Assembly: GCF_900324485.2 (NCBI RefSeq)
Contig: NC_046650.1
Span: 12,389,328-12,453,327, forward strand
Direction of reading: 5' to 3'
Length of the DNA stretch: 64,000 nt
Origin: Mastacembelus armatus
Taxonomy: Eukaryota > Chordata > Actinopteri > Synbranchiformes > Mastacembelidae
Positions 1 to 11,369 of the stretch are shown here, one piece after another. The notes under the pieces were generated by a model. That model was not told the origin of the DNA. It searched no databases and saw nothing but the letters and a program-made list of their open reading frames with translations. The position numbers and the translations under genes are program-made. Within the stretch, counting starts at the first letter, position 1. Each line of letters starts with the position of its first letter.

Positions 1-1572
1 CCCTGAGGTAGACCTCCTCACTGTCCACGATGCCTTTCAGGACCACGAGCCTCCTCTCCAGCATCTCCTCTGGTTTGCATGATGTCTGAAAACCATTCAA
101 CAAAATGTCAAAATTCAACATCATCATCTTTCAGAGGTCCGTAACAGAAGCAGCTTCACAAATCCCAAACAAGTCTATATGAATTTGTTATTGTTGGGAT
201 TTTATAACAGTGAAGAAAGTTAAACTTCTCTGGGATCTAACTGACACTAAACATAAGAAACATACCAGCCACCACATATCAAACAGCATACTGTATATTT
301 CTCTGCTGATAATTTCATCAGAAACTTTTAAGCAGTAAGCAACTTTTATCCATAGTCCATGAAACATGAATTATTATTTTGTTCATTTCATGTAATGGTT
401 CTTTATTTGTGTATGTTAAATAAAAGAAAAATGTTTATTTGCAATTATGATTATTTTTAATTTCATCCATCCATTATCTATACCCACTTATTCCTGTTTA
501 GGGTCACAGGGATCTGCTGGAGCCTATCCCAGCTCTCTTTGGATGAAAGGCAGGGGTCCACCCTGGACAGGTCAGACAAACAACCTCACACACTCACACT
601 CACTCCTATGGGCAATTTAGAGTCACCAATCAACCTGACATACATGTTTTTGGACTGTGGGAGGAAACCAGAGTACCTGGAGAAAACCCACACAAGCACA
701 GGGAGAACATGCAGACTCCACACAGAAAGGTCCCTGATGGGTTTCCAACCAGGAACCTCCTTGCTGTGAGGCAACAGTGCTAAACATTAATCCACCATGG
801 AGCTGAAGCCAGTGTATGTTATATTCCTTGTCTTTTTTGCCCACATGGCAATTACATTTCTAAAACCATCTGTGGTCTGTAATACCTCAACAGGGTTGGA
901 TAGATGAACTGGAGAACTTTCAATGTTTGTCATGTGCCCCACCTCATCTTTGACCGTTCTGTTTCCCCACAATTACCATGAAAATAAAAGTGCTAATCGA
1001 CTGTACAGAGAGTCAAAGGAACTGCATAGAGAGCCTGCTGAGTGACGCAGAGCATTTGTGATGTGGATGAAATGTGAACTCACGGGGGTGTCGGGTAAGT
1101 CTATACTCTCTGCCTGGAGAGGAGAGAGAAGACAGGCCTCCTCCGGGAACACATCTTCTTCCAACACATCAGACTCTGCTCCTTTGACATCTGTCACACA
1201 AACACATCAAGTACTTAGCATGTGGCTAGATAAGGGAGTAATATAAACAAGTTCCCATATTTGCTTCTTCCTTAAATGTGTACGCATTAGGATTGTTCAC
1301 AAATGAGAAAACACCTGCTCCTTGAATAAAGGAGCAATATTAAAGCTCATTTTAACAGGTTGTTACGCATTTTCAACAAACAAAAGGAGTAAATGATTGC
1401 ACCTTTCATTCAGATCATCTAATGCTGGATTCTCAAGGTTTGTGTTCTCCCATAAAAGAAAAATATTATGCTTCATAAACTAACTTTTTCTTTACATAAC
1501 AAAAAGTCTGCACTGCTCACCTGGAACATGGTGTGACTTCAGGTAATCCACAGCCTCCCGGTAGATGTCCAT
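1..1572 (-). CDS. BCR/ABR-like Rho guanine-nucleotide exchange factor, first three coding exons (partial)
   Basis: Three coding exons on the minus strand join in phase: 1572-1521 (starts ATG, encodes MDIYREAVDYLKSHHVP), 1190-1084 and 85-1, which continues past the window edge. Donors are GTGAGC and GTGAGT; acceptors are TGTGTGACAG and TTTTCAG. Exon 3 reads EEMLERRLVVLKGIVDSEE then VYLR, the pattern seen where a DH (Dbl homology) RhoGEF domain begins; BCR and ABR have a similar 'MRK.VLSG.LASEE.Y' stretch. DH domains load GTP onto Rho-family GTPases at membranes. The N-terminus is short and acidic and has no domain I recognise. The BCR/ABR assignment rests on about 25 residues, so another DH protein is possible; the exon structure itself is well supported. 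Confidence 0.6.
465..799 (+). repeat. Teleost interspersed repeat, copy 1
   Basis: About 335 bp lying in intron 2 of the RhoGEF gene. It shares most of its length with 40972-41329 in the same orientation, including the blocks around 'ctggagcctatcccagctct', 'caatttagagtcaccaatca' and 'ggactgtgggaggaaaccag'. Relative to the other copy it lacks 25 bp at about position 572. The sequence is a very common type in fish genomes; I do not assign the family by name. Open frames inside it are not genes. Confidence 0.8.
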
Positions 1573-3980
1573 CGGAGCTTGAAAGTCTTGTCCGCAGAGT
1601 GCAGTTGTTAACTCAGCATGTGAACACACACAGCTGGTGACAGAAAACTTCCTCTTTCTGTTAAGGATGCACAGAAATTGAAACAGCTTCCTGCCTGTGT
1701 GCTACAAGTTAAAACCGAGGAGAACTGGCACCTGGCGTCATGAATCCATTCCCACAGTTACACTTCCTGTACAGTCTTGATTTCAACATACTGTGGCAGC
1801 GAATTACCTTTATAATGGAAACTTCAACTTGTAGCTATTTTACTATACAAACGTACATTACGATCAGTTTGTGTATTACAAGCCCTTATCAGTTTAAAAT
1901 AAAAAAAAATAAAAGCTTGTGAGAATTAAGGTGTAAGTAGAGACACTGAATAGTCAAGAATAAAACAACAGTTCAGCAGCATGATGACAAACAGGCAAAA
2001 ATGTTTTCCTTCCCCTCGGCTCCACTTTCAATTGACAGGTTTTAAGAAATTATCAGTGACCAGGTCAAACACAGTAACAGGTCAAGCCAAGTGAGTCTTG
2101 AAAAACAAATTGAAAAATTAAATGTGCTATTTTAACTTTACTATAGCTGCACTGCTCACACTAGTTGAAGGATTATCACTGGATTATCCAACACTGCCCT
2201 CTGGAGGAAAAGAATTGAAGGCACAGCCTCTTTAAAGTTTTAACAAAACACCCAAAGTTGCAGTATTTCAGCCTGTGCCAGTGTGGTGACCTGATCAACA
2301 CACCAGGAGGCAGGAGAGAGGATAACTTGGCTGCAGAAAAGTGTTTATGTTTTTACTTTCATGAAGTAGTTTGGAAACTTTTGTACTACTTGCACTTCAA
2401 CTTTGTAAAATCTATGCGTATATGTGAATTACTGTTATTGTTGTTGTTGGAGGTCAGGAAGTGGTCTTTGTACAGAATTCACCATGTTCTGTAACCCCCC
2501 CCCCCTTCCACCCTTCCTGTATGTGTTGATCACACCAACCTATAATCTTTCATCTGTGGAGGCGTATGATTCCTCTAGTGCAGCCATAAGCTTGACATTT
2601 TTTGAAGTTTATGTTCCCCTCTAAATAATTTTTAGAAGCTTTGTTTTTCCTGTGACTTTCATCTGGCTTTTTTTTTTTTTTAAATCAGTCTCAAAATGAG
2701 ATACTGCTGTTGATGGTCAGCGTCTTAATGTCCAAGCCAGAGGGGCAATCTCCACACTTTGATCAAACTTTAAGGAGCTGGTTAAGCTCATCAATATGCA
2801 GTCATCAATGCACCTCTAACATTGTCTAAAAAGACATAATACTTACCGGTGTCATGACTGTGAATCATTTAAACCAGACCACATAAAAATAAAAAACACA
2901 GGGAGACATGACTGTTGAAATTAAAATATGGCTATTGTAAAACACTACTACAAAAGTGGAACATTGTGAGGAACATGCCTAATATTTGCAAAACCATGTA
3001 CTACATCCCTATGTGGTGCTAAAACCTCAGTCCACAGTTCCTCTTTGTTAGTTCTTTATATTCTCCTACACAGCACTGACGTTACCATGATTCTAAAGAC
3101 TTTTACATTTTACTTTTTTTTGACTTTTTAATTTTAAATTACAAATCCAGGAACTGATCAATTTTAAAATAGTTGCTGACAGACATCTACAGTATACATT
3201 TATTTTAAATTTGTATGGCTGTGCCCTAATTCAACTATTCAAGTCCTATTCTGGTTAGGCAGCCTCACCTCTGATATCTTTTTAGTATGTTTGTCTCAAA
3301 ATAAATAATTATTTATACAACAACTATGGATCATCACACCTCACTAGGAGAAATGTATAAATACCATGGACCAACATAGAGACTATCAATCACAGCTGAT
3401 TAAATCAATTATTAAAGGTTCTTGTGACTCAGATCCTCTAAAACACGTGTGCATACTAAACCTGTTAATAACTTTGTGCAGATATACAGATTGCACATGC
3501 TGCACATGAGAAACATGCAAACAATACTCCTAGATCTGTCCCATGATTAAAATTAAGTCATCAAACAAGCCTTACCGACAGGCACAATTAAACTGTTCAA
3601 TTTCCAGGTAAGTTTTATTTTTTCATATCCTGAGTGAAACCAAAAGTGAGAATACTGTTTGTGTTCAAGGCTGAGTAAAAAGGAGCTCAATTAGACAGCA
3701 GTCATTGCTCATATTATAGGCATAAAGAAAATGTTTTTATTGTCACACAGCTGAAACTAACAGCAATAGCACAACAGAGTTAACCCTAACTCTATTAAAC
3801 TCAAAAATATCAACAAAAACAGAGCACTGTACGTACATGCTGATATGCAAAAGTATATAAATGCAGTCTAAGCACTTTGTGTTTATCCTAACTTAAGAAT
3901 GATCTCAGTATAAACAGAACATTCCTTTTTTTTTTTTTAATCAGAACCACATTAAGAGAAATAAGTAAGCGGTTATATAT
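1573..3980. other. Upstream region of the RhoGEF gene; no gene seen
   Basis: AT-rich DNA between the RhoGEF start codon and the poly(A) signals of the PLAC8-like gene. It presumably holds the RhoGEF 5' UTR and promoter. I see short C and T runs (about 2497-2506 and 2671-2682) but no coding exon with splice support. Confidence 0.5.
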
Positions 3981-3981
3981 T

Positions 3982-3997
3982 TTTATTTAATTTTATT
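3982..3997 (-). terminator. Poly(A) signals of the PLAC8-like gene
   Basis: Two minus-strand AATAAA hexamers (3997-3992 and 3987-3982) lie about 60-70 nt past the stop codon, giving a short 3' UTR. Confidence 0.6.
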
Positions 3998-4053
3998 TGC
4001 CAATTGTGTTATAATCCCTCAGCCTATAACCAAACAAAACAAGCATGTGTTTC

Positions 4054-5833
4054 CTATCCCCTCACAACCTGTGTGGTGACCACCGCTGTGGTGACCGGAC
4101 CATTGCGCCGGATCTTCACCTCACGGTGCATCTGGCACCAGGTACAGGGGTAACACCAAAGTAACTTACAGCAGTCATCACAGAGCGAGCCCTGCAGGAG
4201 GAAGAAGAGCAAAGGGTTAAATCAAATGTAACCACTAAAACATACTGACACAATTCAGACTTTTTTTTTTTTTTAGGAATAATAATTTTTAAGCCTGCTG
4301 AAAGCAATGCAGTCAAATGGATATTTTTGTTAATTTAAGGCTACACTGGCTACAGACGAGTTCATATAAAGCAGTATTAACTGATTTTTTGTTTTACATC
4401 TTGAAGACAGCAAGAACTGGTTGTAAACACACACTGAGCTGAAAACTTTCTCAACTGCTATGCAGCACTGAGAGGAAATCCTGAGCTACATGATGAATCT
4501 GTGGCTTTGTTGATACCAGTTAGGTGCATTATCATCTGCCAGGGTGTCGGTTGACAAAACATTGCATTCAGAGTACATTTCCATTTTCCCTTCTTGTATT
4601 TGGTGCCTCTACACAGTACATTTCTAATATAATGTACATGCAATGTGCAATTTTAGTCATTCTAATATTTTTACTGTTTACAAACCTCAAAGGCAGAATA
4701 CACATACATGATAGTAACCTGAACAGTAAACACAATAGTAAGCTGACCCGGGCCATTGGTGTGACCAGTAAACTAACCGGAAGGCCATAGAGGCAGCAGG
4801 GGACTCTTTGGGAACAGAAAGTGATGAGATAAGCTCTTTAGATAATAGAGGAACCTTCCCATTCTCTTTTTCCCAAAACCAATACACTAAACTGTCTGAT
4901 GTATGCCAACAAATATACAGTATCTACAATAAGAAGTCATTTATGCCTGAAGCAATGGGCCTGTTTAATTCTACAGAGATTCATTTTTTTCTTCTTTACT
5001 GTTATTTTTCTTAAATCGAACATATTGCACTTCACTGCTGGCATCATTCATATTGTCACCATTATTGTGTGCTTTATTTTGACGCAGTGCCGAATAGATC
5101 AATGACCATACTTCAGCTTTGGGGACAATTAAGTTGTTTTGCAAGTCAGTTTTTCTCTTCCCGCAGCATTAACAGTAACAGCTAAGGATGTGGTGAAATA
5201 CTGAGGCATTGTATTGCGTCAGAAATCATAAGTCGTGAAGAAAGGCAATAAACAGAACAGAACTAATATTCACCTAAAAATAAACATTTATCGTAAAAAG
5301 GTTTCAGCCAACACTTCAAGTGTGTGCTCACTCCCTCCATGTGTACCCCCTGCCTCCCCAACCCAGCCTTACAGGGATGCCGTAGCGCTCTCTAATAGAG
5401 GATCGCAGAGAGCAGGACACCACACAGCAGACGTCCAGCATGGGTAGGCAGCAGCACCAGCCATGGTAATTGGCTGCCTGGCACTGCATGCAGGGGAAGC
5501 ACCAAAGAGCACAGCAACCTTAAGGGCAGAAGAAAACATAAACTGTTAAGACATGGTGATCAACATTATAATACAATTATTGCTGGACCTGCTTCATTCC
5601 TGGAAAGTGCATTGTGCTTTACTGTCTTACTAGCTGCCAATAAAGATATTACAAATGGTAACAGAAAGTATTTCTTACAGTTTAGGGTGTATTTTTTCTG
5701 ACAGTGTATTTAGGTGGGTTGACTTACAGGTGCCCATATCAGAGCAGCAATCACAAAGGCCAGTGCTCCATGTCCCAGGAGCGTGAGTGGAGGTCACTGA
5801 CACGAACTGAGCTGGCTGCTGCTGGATGGCCAT
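4054..5833 (-). CDS. PLAC8/cornifelin-family cysteine-rich protein, complete (129 aa)
   Basis: Three coding exons: 5833-5728 (starts [10 protein letters not shown]), 5518-5373 and 4191-4054 (stop TAG). Lengths 106, 146 and 138 close exactly in frame to 129 residues, usual for the family. After a Gln/Thr/Ser-rich N-terminus of about 25 residues comes the Cys-rich PLAC8 core: [10 protein letters not shown], then a CCC cluster, WCFPCMQCQ, and after RERYGIP the segment [20 protein letters not shown] with MHREVKIR. This matches the family's CXXXXCPC-type core followed by the GS.CDDC...CA.CQM.REI end. Family members are small cytoplasmic or membrane-associated proteins linked to cell differentiation, metal handling and, in fish and plants, cell-size or transport roles; the role of this copy is unknown. 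A 5' non-coding exon is likely near 7460-7500, where a minus-strand donor occurs. Which PLAC8/cornifelin paralogue this is cannot be told here. Confidence 0.92.
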
Positions 5834-7419
5834 GGCTGGAGGAAGTATGACAAAAATCAAGAAACTACAGAGAAGAAGAAAATTGTTTCATTCACAGGAA
5901 CTAGTCCCTGCTGGATTACGATTAAAGCTTCTGTGCTTTGTTAGCTCAGGAAGAGCCTGTATTTCAAAGAATTCATGCTGGTTTGTTTTAAAATAGAGTT
6001 ATATGGAAAAAAATAAGCAAAACATCCTTGTTTGTCTTATGTCTCGCTTAAACAAAAAGTGTGTGGACACACCCTGAACAAGAAAAGAGGTTGTGAGCCT
6101 GGGCCAACATGAGGGGCTGAGTAAAACACTGAACTGGAGTAAAACACTGTTAACTGGGATTTTATATATTTTTTGCACCTAAATGAGGATCTATCTTCAT
6201 TGGTGTGGAATTTAACTTGTTGGATTGGGCTAGATACTTATACTTCATTTATGTGGATTTATTTTTAAAGCTATTAATTATGTCTCAATATATCTGGTAT
6301 CAGGGTCTAACTTTACATATTGCAACTGTCAAGTGTCCTTATACCTCTGCACATCAGTATTTGCCTTTAAAAGCATTTTTAGTACAATAAAAACATCAAC
6401 TGTATTTAATACTAAGTAGCTAAATTGAAATGACATGTAACTAACTAATTCTAATTACTAACTAATGCTAACTACAGGTAGTTACATAATATCACTAGCT
6501 TTCTTGAAATACAATTTAAACATCAATTTTTAGTGCACAAATCATAGTCCAATATCATGGCAACAAAAACTATTCTGTGTGATTTTAATTTAATTTAATT
6601 TAACGTAGCTTCTCAAGTTTTTAATGTCCGATGTTTATTGTGCTAATGTTAGCATTAGCCAATGCAGCTAACGTTAACCGCTGTGTTTGGCTGGCTCTGC
6701 CTTAGCAGCTTCATTGATAATTGTTAAATACAAACTTTCAAGCAGTAAATTTTATACAAACATTTTCTTAACCCTAGTGTGAGTTTAAGTCTCATTGAGG
6801 TTTGACATTTCTTTCTTATTTTAGGACAAAGGAGAAATAAATATCGGTGTGGACGGTGCTAGTTTAGCTAGCATTAACTTTCGTTAACCTTGGCTAATAG
6901 TCACACTAAACTAGCTGCTGCATTGTGCTGGCTATTAAATTATAAATCTCATCATTGCTTTAAGTTATTCAGCAAAAGTTCTAGCTCAGATGAAATTACG
7001 GCTACAAATATTAATTCCTGTGGACAATTTATTTAATAAAACCTCTCCCATAAAGAGCAAGTGTCGCCCTTATTAACGTTAACTGCTCTGAGGAAAATGC
7101 AGCTAAAAGCAACTAAATGGACCAAATTCAGCAGGATAAACGGATTAAACATGACATTTTGCTTTACTAGTAAAACCAAAACACTGAGAGTACTATTAGT
7201 AGTAAATTAGCGTTAGTTATAGTTATATTTTTGTTCATTTTCTAACCGGAGGTGGTTAGTGTGGTGAGGCACATATTCCACCGTGGGAACACTCCTGTTC
7301 CTCTGCAACTCTCAAAGTCAATTATACCAAAATAAATCAGTAAATAATAAACTATTATAAGCTCATTACACGCTGTACGTCGGGTCGGTCACAGGCTTCT
7401 AGCTGTCATACTTAAGCAT

Positions 7420-7605
7420 AACAATAATAATGATAATAATAATAATAAATCTTATCTTACCTTACTCTGGATCAGCGAACTGTGAAATGGCAAAATGAAA
7501 GTGAGTCAATGATCTGATCTATTGGAGGAAACTGTCAACCGTTGTGACAGGAAGACGCAGATGCAATTTAACACTTTGCCTGGGGGGGGGGGGGGGGGGG
7601 GGGGT
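7420..7605. repeat. ATA-type microsatellite and a 23-base G run
   Basis: An (AAT)n-like stretch at about 7421-7448 and an uninterrupted G23 run at 7582-7604 lie just upstream of the PLAC8-like gene. The long G run is prone to length change and to sequencing error. Confidence 0.85.
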
Positions 7606-8934
7606 AATGAAGGTTAATGCAAATCATATCACACCGACCTAATGTGTCTGATTGTAAAGGTGATATAAGAGCAGCTCATTTTGTGCACAGCACACTGAGC
7701 CAATGCAGAATGCATTAAAAAAATAAATGCATTTAAAATAAAACGTGCAACATTAAGAGTAAATGATAATGATGGCTCATGTAACTCCAGGTGTGGTGCT
7801 GCAATTCACCAAAAACCTTTTCTTATTGGATGGGCAGATTTTTTTTTTCTTTTTCGTCTTTGTTAAGTGCATTTACTGCTTTGTCCACCAGATGCCGCAA
7901 TAGGTTCAGGGATAAATTTCATCTGCTCTTCATCATCATATAAACCGAGATGAGCAATAAATATCTCAGAATGAGACCACAACATTCATTATGCATTGAT
8001 CAGTAAGATCTATTAAAATGAGCGTTAGAAACATTTAACTCTGTGTAACATGAGGCCAGAGTCTCCTATAGCCATATTGTGGTGTCTAGATATTTTGCAT
8101 ATTGTCTACACAAAATCTTTGCTCTACTATGAGCTGTAAGAATGGGGGAAAACACAAAGAAGAAGAAGAAGAAGAAAAAGTATCATAGTGACCCTGTGAG
8201 GATCATTACTTACCAGAAATCATGTGACTGGTGGAAAAAACAAAGACTAAAATAGGCTCTTTATGAGAACCACAGGAACATAAATAAAATAAGAGTATAT
8301 TTAAACGGGGATGACGTGATGTATGATATGTGTAGTGATTTTTTAAAAATAAAGGTTGAAAATATTTATAGTATAAAAATAAAACTATCATCACATCTTT
8401 AATGGTAAACAGAAAATATATCAAAGATGTATGATCACATTATGTCATCACACATTATAGGTTCAAACTTTTCATTGCCCAGACCTATAGGAAGCAGAGC
8501 AGACACAAACATATCACTTTCAGACTGAAAACCTTTCCTGCCGTTGATCCATTTCACGTTTCATGTCGCACGCTATCATGACGCGCCTCTGTCTTTCTGT
8601 TTTATCGAAGTTTATTGTGCTTTAAAATAAAATACGTTGTTTATTGTCTTATTAGGGTTTTTCTTATTGTTTTAATGTCTATGGTAACTAAGGGCAGGGG
8701 TTGGGCATGTTGTTATAACTGTTAGGGTTGGGGGCTGGTGACAGGATTGTGTCTATGTCCTCACAACCATAGAGAAACCAACGTGTGTCAGAGAGCGAGG
8801 AGAGCGCACTTGCAGTGACTGAGTCAGTCTCGGCTGAGGCACCAGAGAATGAGGACCATGCAGCGCACACACTTTCCTTCCCCTCGGATCCACCACTACT
8901 GTGATCTTTGCCCTATAAACTCAGCTGAGGAATA
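7606..8934. other. Intergenic region between the divergent PLAC8-like and GPCR genes
   Basis: About 1.3 kb separating two divergently transcribed genes. It carries a short (GAA)n tract (about 8157-8175) and must hold the GPCR promoter. No further coding exon is supported. Confidence 0.5.
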
Positions 8935-10801
8935 ATGGCAGAAAACAACTCTACGGGGGCGACACAGGCGATGGACTACACCTGTGTGCGCTTCTACGTG
9001 TCCACCGTGTCCTTCTCGGTGCTTCTTTTCTTCAACCTCATCATCAACTGGACCATAGTCCGTGAGGAGCGGCTCCGGAGTCATGCCCGCTTCGTGCTGG
9101 TTTTCCACCTGCTGGTGTCCGCTCTGGTTTACCTGGGCATGAGTAGTGTCTTCTACTACCAGATCCACCTGGACGCCCGGCCGGCGCACAGCGCCTGCCT
9201 GGTCATGATCACCATATTGATCAGCAGCGCCTCCAACATCCTCCTGACGCTCACGGTGATGGCTTTGGACCGTTACTGCGCCGTGTGCCACCCGATGCGC
9301 TACACCGCCTCCTGCACCGCGGGCCACTGGCCATGGCTGCTGGGGGTGCTCACCTGGGGGGTGGCTTTGATGATCCCCTTCAGTCTGCTCTTCCAGCAGG
9401 ACTCCGAAGCCGACTATCACGGCGTGTGTGGCCGGGATCAGCTGAAGAGAGGCGAGTTGCAGAAGGTGCTGTTTATAGGTTTGTGCACGGCGCTCATACT
9501 GTACAGCTATGTGAGGATTTTAGTGGAGGGAAGGCGGTTAGGGGTGCTCAATCGGCGCAACCGGACCGGGTACAGGACGATCGCCCTTCACGGTACGCAG
9601 CTGGCCGTTTACATCCTCCCCAACTTTGTGAACTTCGTGCTGACGATGCTGCAACGACGGAAGTTAATTCAGACAGACACCAAGGAGCTCGCAGCCGTGG
9701 TCATTTTTGCTTTCTTCAGCTTGGCACAGTGCGTTGCGCCAGTGGTTTACGGATTGCGTAAAGAGGAACTTATGGAGCAGCTGAGTCACAGGTTCCCCTG
9801 CTGTTCTCGATACTTGAAGAGTGTCCTGGGCTGGACGGTGCGAGCCAACTGGCCACACAACCAACCCCGAGCACGGTAGGAGCTCTGGCACTTCACCGCT
9901 AAACACTGGTGAAAGATTTCTCACAATCTAGTATTAATATTGGAACAAGAAAACTCATTTTAAAGTGTTTTCCTTTTAGATTTCTGTGAAGATTTTGAAC
10001 AGGGAAGAAAATTTAACTGACACATCCACACCTGAAGTAAACACATCACACAGAGTCACATGAAAAGTCGGAAAAACTGGTAACAGATCACATCCAACTC
10101 ATCCAGAAAAAAACGTGCTTGGCATATTTACATCTACACAGTAAAAGTCACATGGAATAAATGATAGAGGTGTGGGGAGGATGTACTGACCTCTTCTGCC
10201 TTGTGACAACTATTGTTTTTACTGCTTGATGAACCAGCAGCTCAGACACACCTCCATACATTTATTTAAGGTGAACAGGTGGCCTGGCTCTGTCCAAAGA
10301 TAACCACATTCAACATCTCCAAAGCTCACTAACTAACATGTAACAGTTAAGTCTGAGTCAGTGTTGAAATGAAAAATCTTCAAAGCAGGTTGAATCATAT
10401 CAAGATAAAGACACGGGTAGAAGAAAAATGCAAAATTTGCATAAGGTGAAATATTACTGCAACTCATATGACAATGAGTAATTAAAGTGGACATTTGTTG
10501 TGCGATTTCAGGAGAAAACCAAAACTGAACACAAACTAACACCCTTTTAAGGGTTTTGGAAATTTGAGCATGCAAGTCATTTCATCACTACACCACAAAA
10601 AGGGCACATGAGCTCATAAAAGCATGAAAAGTGTAGTAATTTCAGGGTCTCTTTCCCCGCCACAGGGAGCGAACACTGACAGCTCAGACCATCATCTCTC
10701 TGGAGGCCACACAAACCTCAGTGGGCGAGGAGGAAAATCAGCCAGTCAACAGCTCCTCACATGATTTACACTCATGTCAAGGTGATACAGACAATGCCTG
10801 A
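8935..10801 (+). CDS. Class A orphan GPCR, GPR148 / teleost OR131-2-like, with alternative C-termini
   Basis: An uninterrupted frame 8935-9879 encodes 314 residues with seven hydrophobic segments (starting near residues 22, 52, 88, 133, 177, 215 and 252). N4 and N5 are glycosylation sequons; C88 and C165 can form the TM3-ECL2 disulphide; the TM3 end is DRYCAVCHPMRY (112-123). The usual CWxP of TM6 and NPxxY of TM7 are absent; TM7 ends APVVYGLR, like the teleost OR131-2 group and GPR148. A donor at 9876 (CACG|GTAGGA) overlaps the stop codon, and an acceptor at 10665 (ccccgccacag) opens a second exon, 10666-10801, that continues in phase for 44 Ser/Thr-rich acidic residues to a TGA, giving 358 aa. 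Signals AATAAA at 10156 (in the intron) and 11360 suit the two forms. The ligand is unknown; it should act at the plasma membrane, perhaps as a chemoreceptor. Confidence 0.88.
10156..10161 (+). terminator. Candidate intronic poly(A) signal of the GPCR gene
   Basis: AATAAA about 280 nt after the short-form stop codon and inside the predicted intron. It would end a transcript encoding the 314-residue form. Confidence 0.4.
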
Positions 10802-11359
10802 TGGGAAAAGGCTGGTCAGCGTCAGGATCCCAACGGCCACTGGTCTTCTCAGTTTACGCCCAAAAAGGAACTAAAGGAGCCTCTTCTGGGACTTGAGAGT
10901 ACCAGCCACCACCAGACCAGGATGCGGGGTATCAGTATGTTTTATGTTTTGCCCCATTTTTGACTTTTCGTCTGACCGGCATACATGCTGATTCACAGCG
11001 GAGCTGCTCAGAGGCCCAGAGCAGAAGGAAGTGTGGTTTCAGAAGAAGATGGCAGTTCTCACTTCGTACATTTTCCTGGCTGGTCCAAGGATTTAAGTCT
11101 TCAGGTCACAAGTCAACAGCATTGACCTCTGGGCTACAAACAACCCTGCGTCACCTGGGATTTGAATGACTGGAAAGGAGGCTATAACTTCACATAGTGT
11201 CTAGTGGATGTTGTTCACATATGTGCCTAACCTTATTAACACACATTAAAAATGTTGACTTTAATGGTCTTGAGCCACTTTGACTATTTCCAGCACCACG
11301 AAAGCAGAAAGTGGAAGCCAGACACACGTGTCATCAATAACTATAGCAGGAAACATTGA

Positions 11360-11365
11360 AATAAA
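11360..11365 (+). terminator. Candidate distal poly(A) signal of the GPCR gene
   Basis: AATAAA about 560 nt after the stop of the spliced 358-residue form. Confidence 0.35.
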
Positions 11366-11369
11366 GACA

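Noticed and set aside
539-1246. Several small frames at the left end
   Set aside because: They fall in the interspersed repeat or antisense to RhoGEF exon 2.
8896-9420. 174-codon minus-strand frame over the GPCR
   Set aside because: It is the antisense shadow of the GC-rich GPCR exon; its His/Gln/Gly-heavy translation resembles no protein.
9285-9761. 158-codon plus-strand frame inside the GPCR
   Set aside because: Alternative frame of the receptor; low-plausibility translation, and the receptor frame has clear motifs.
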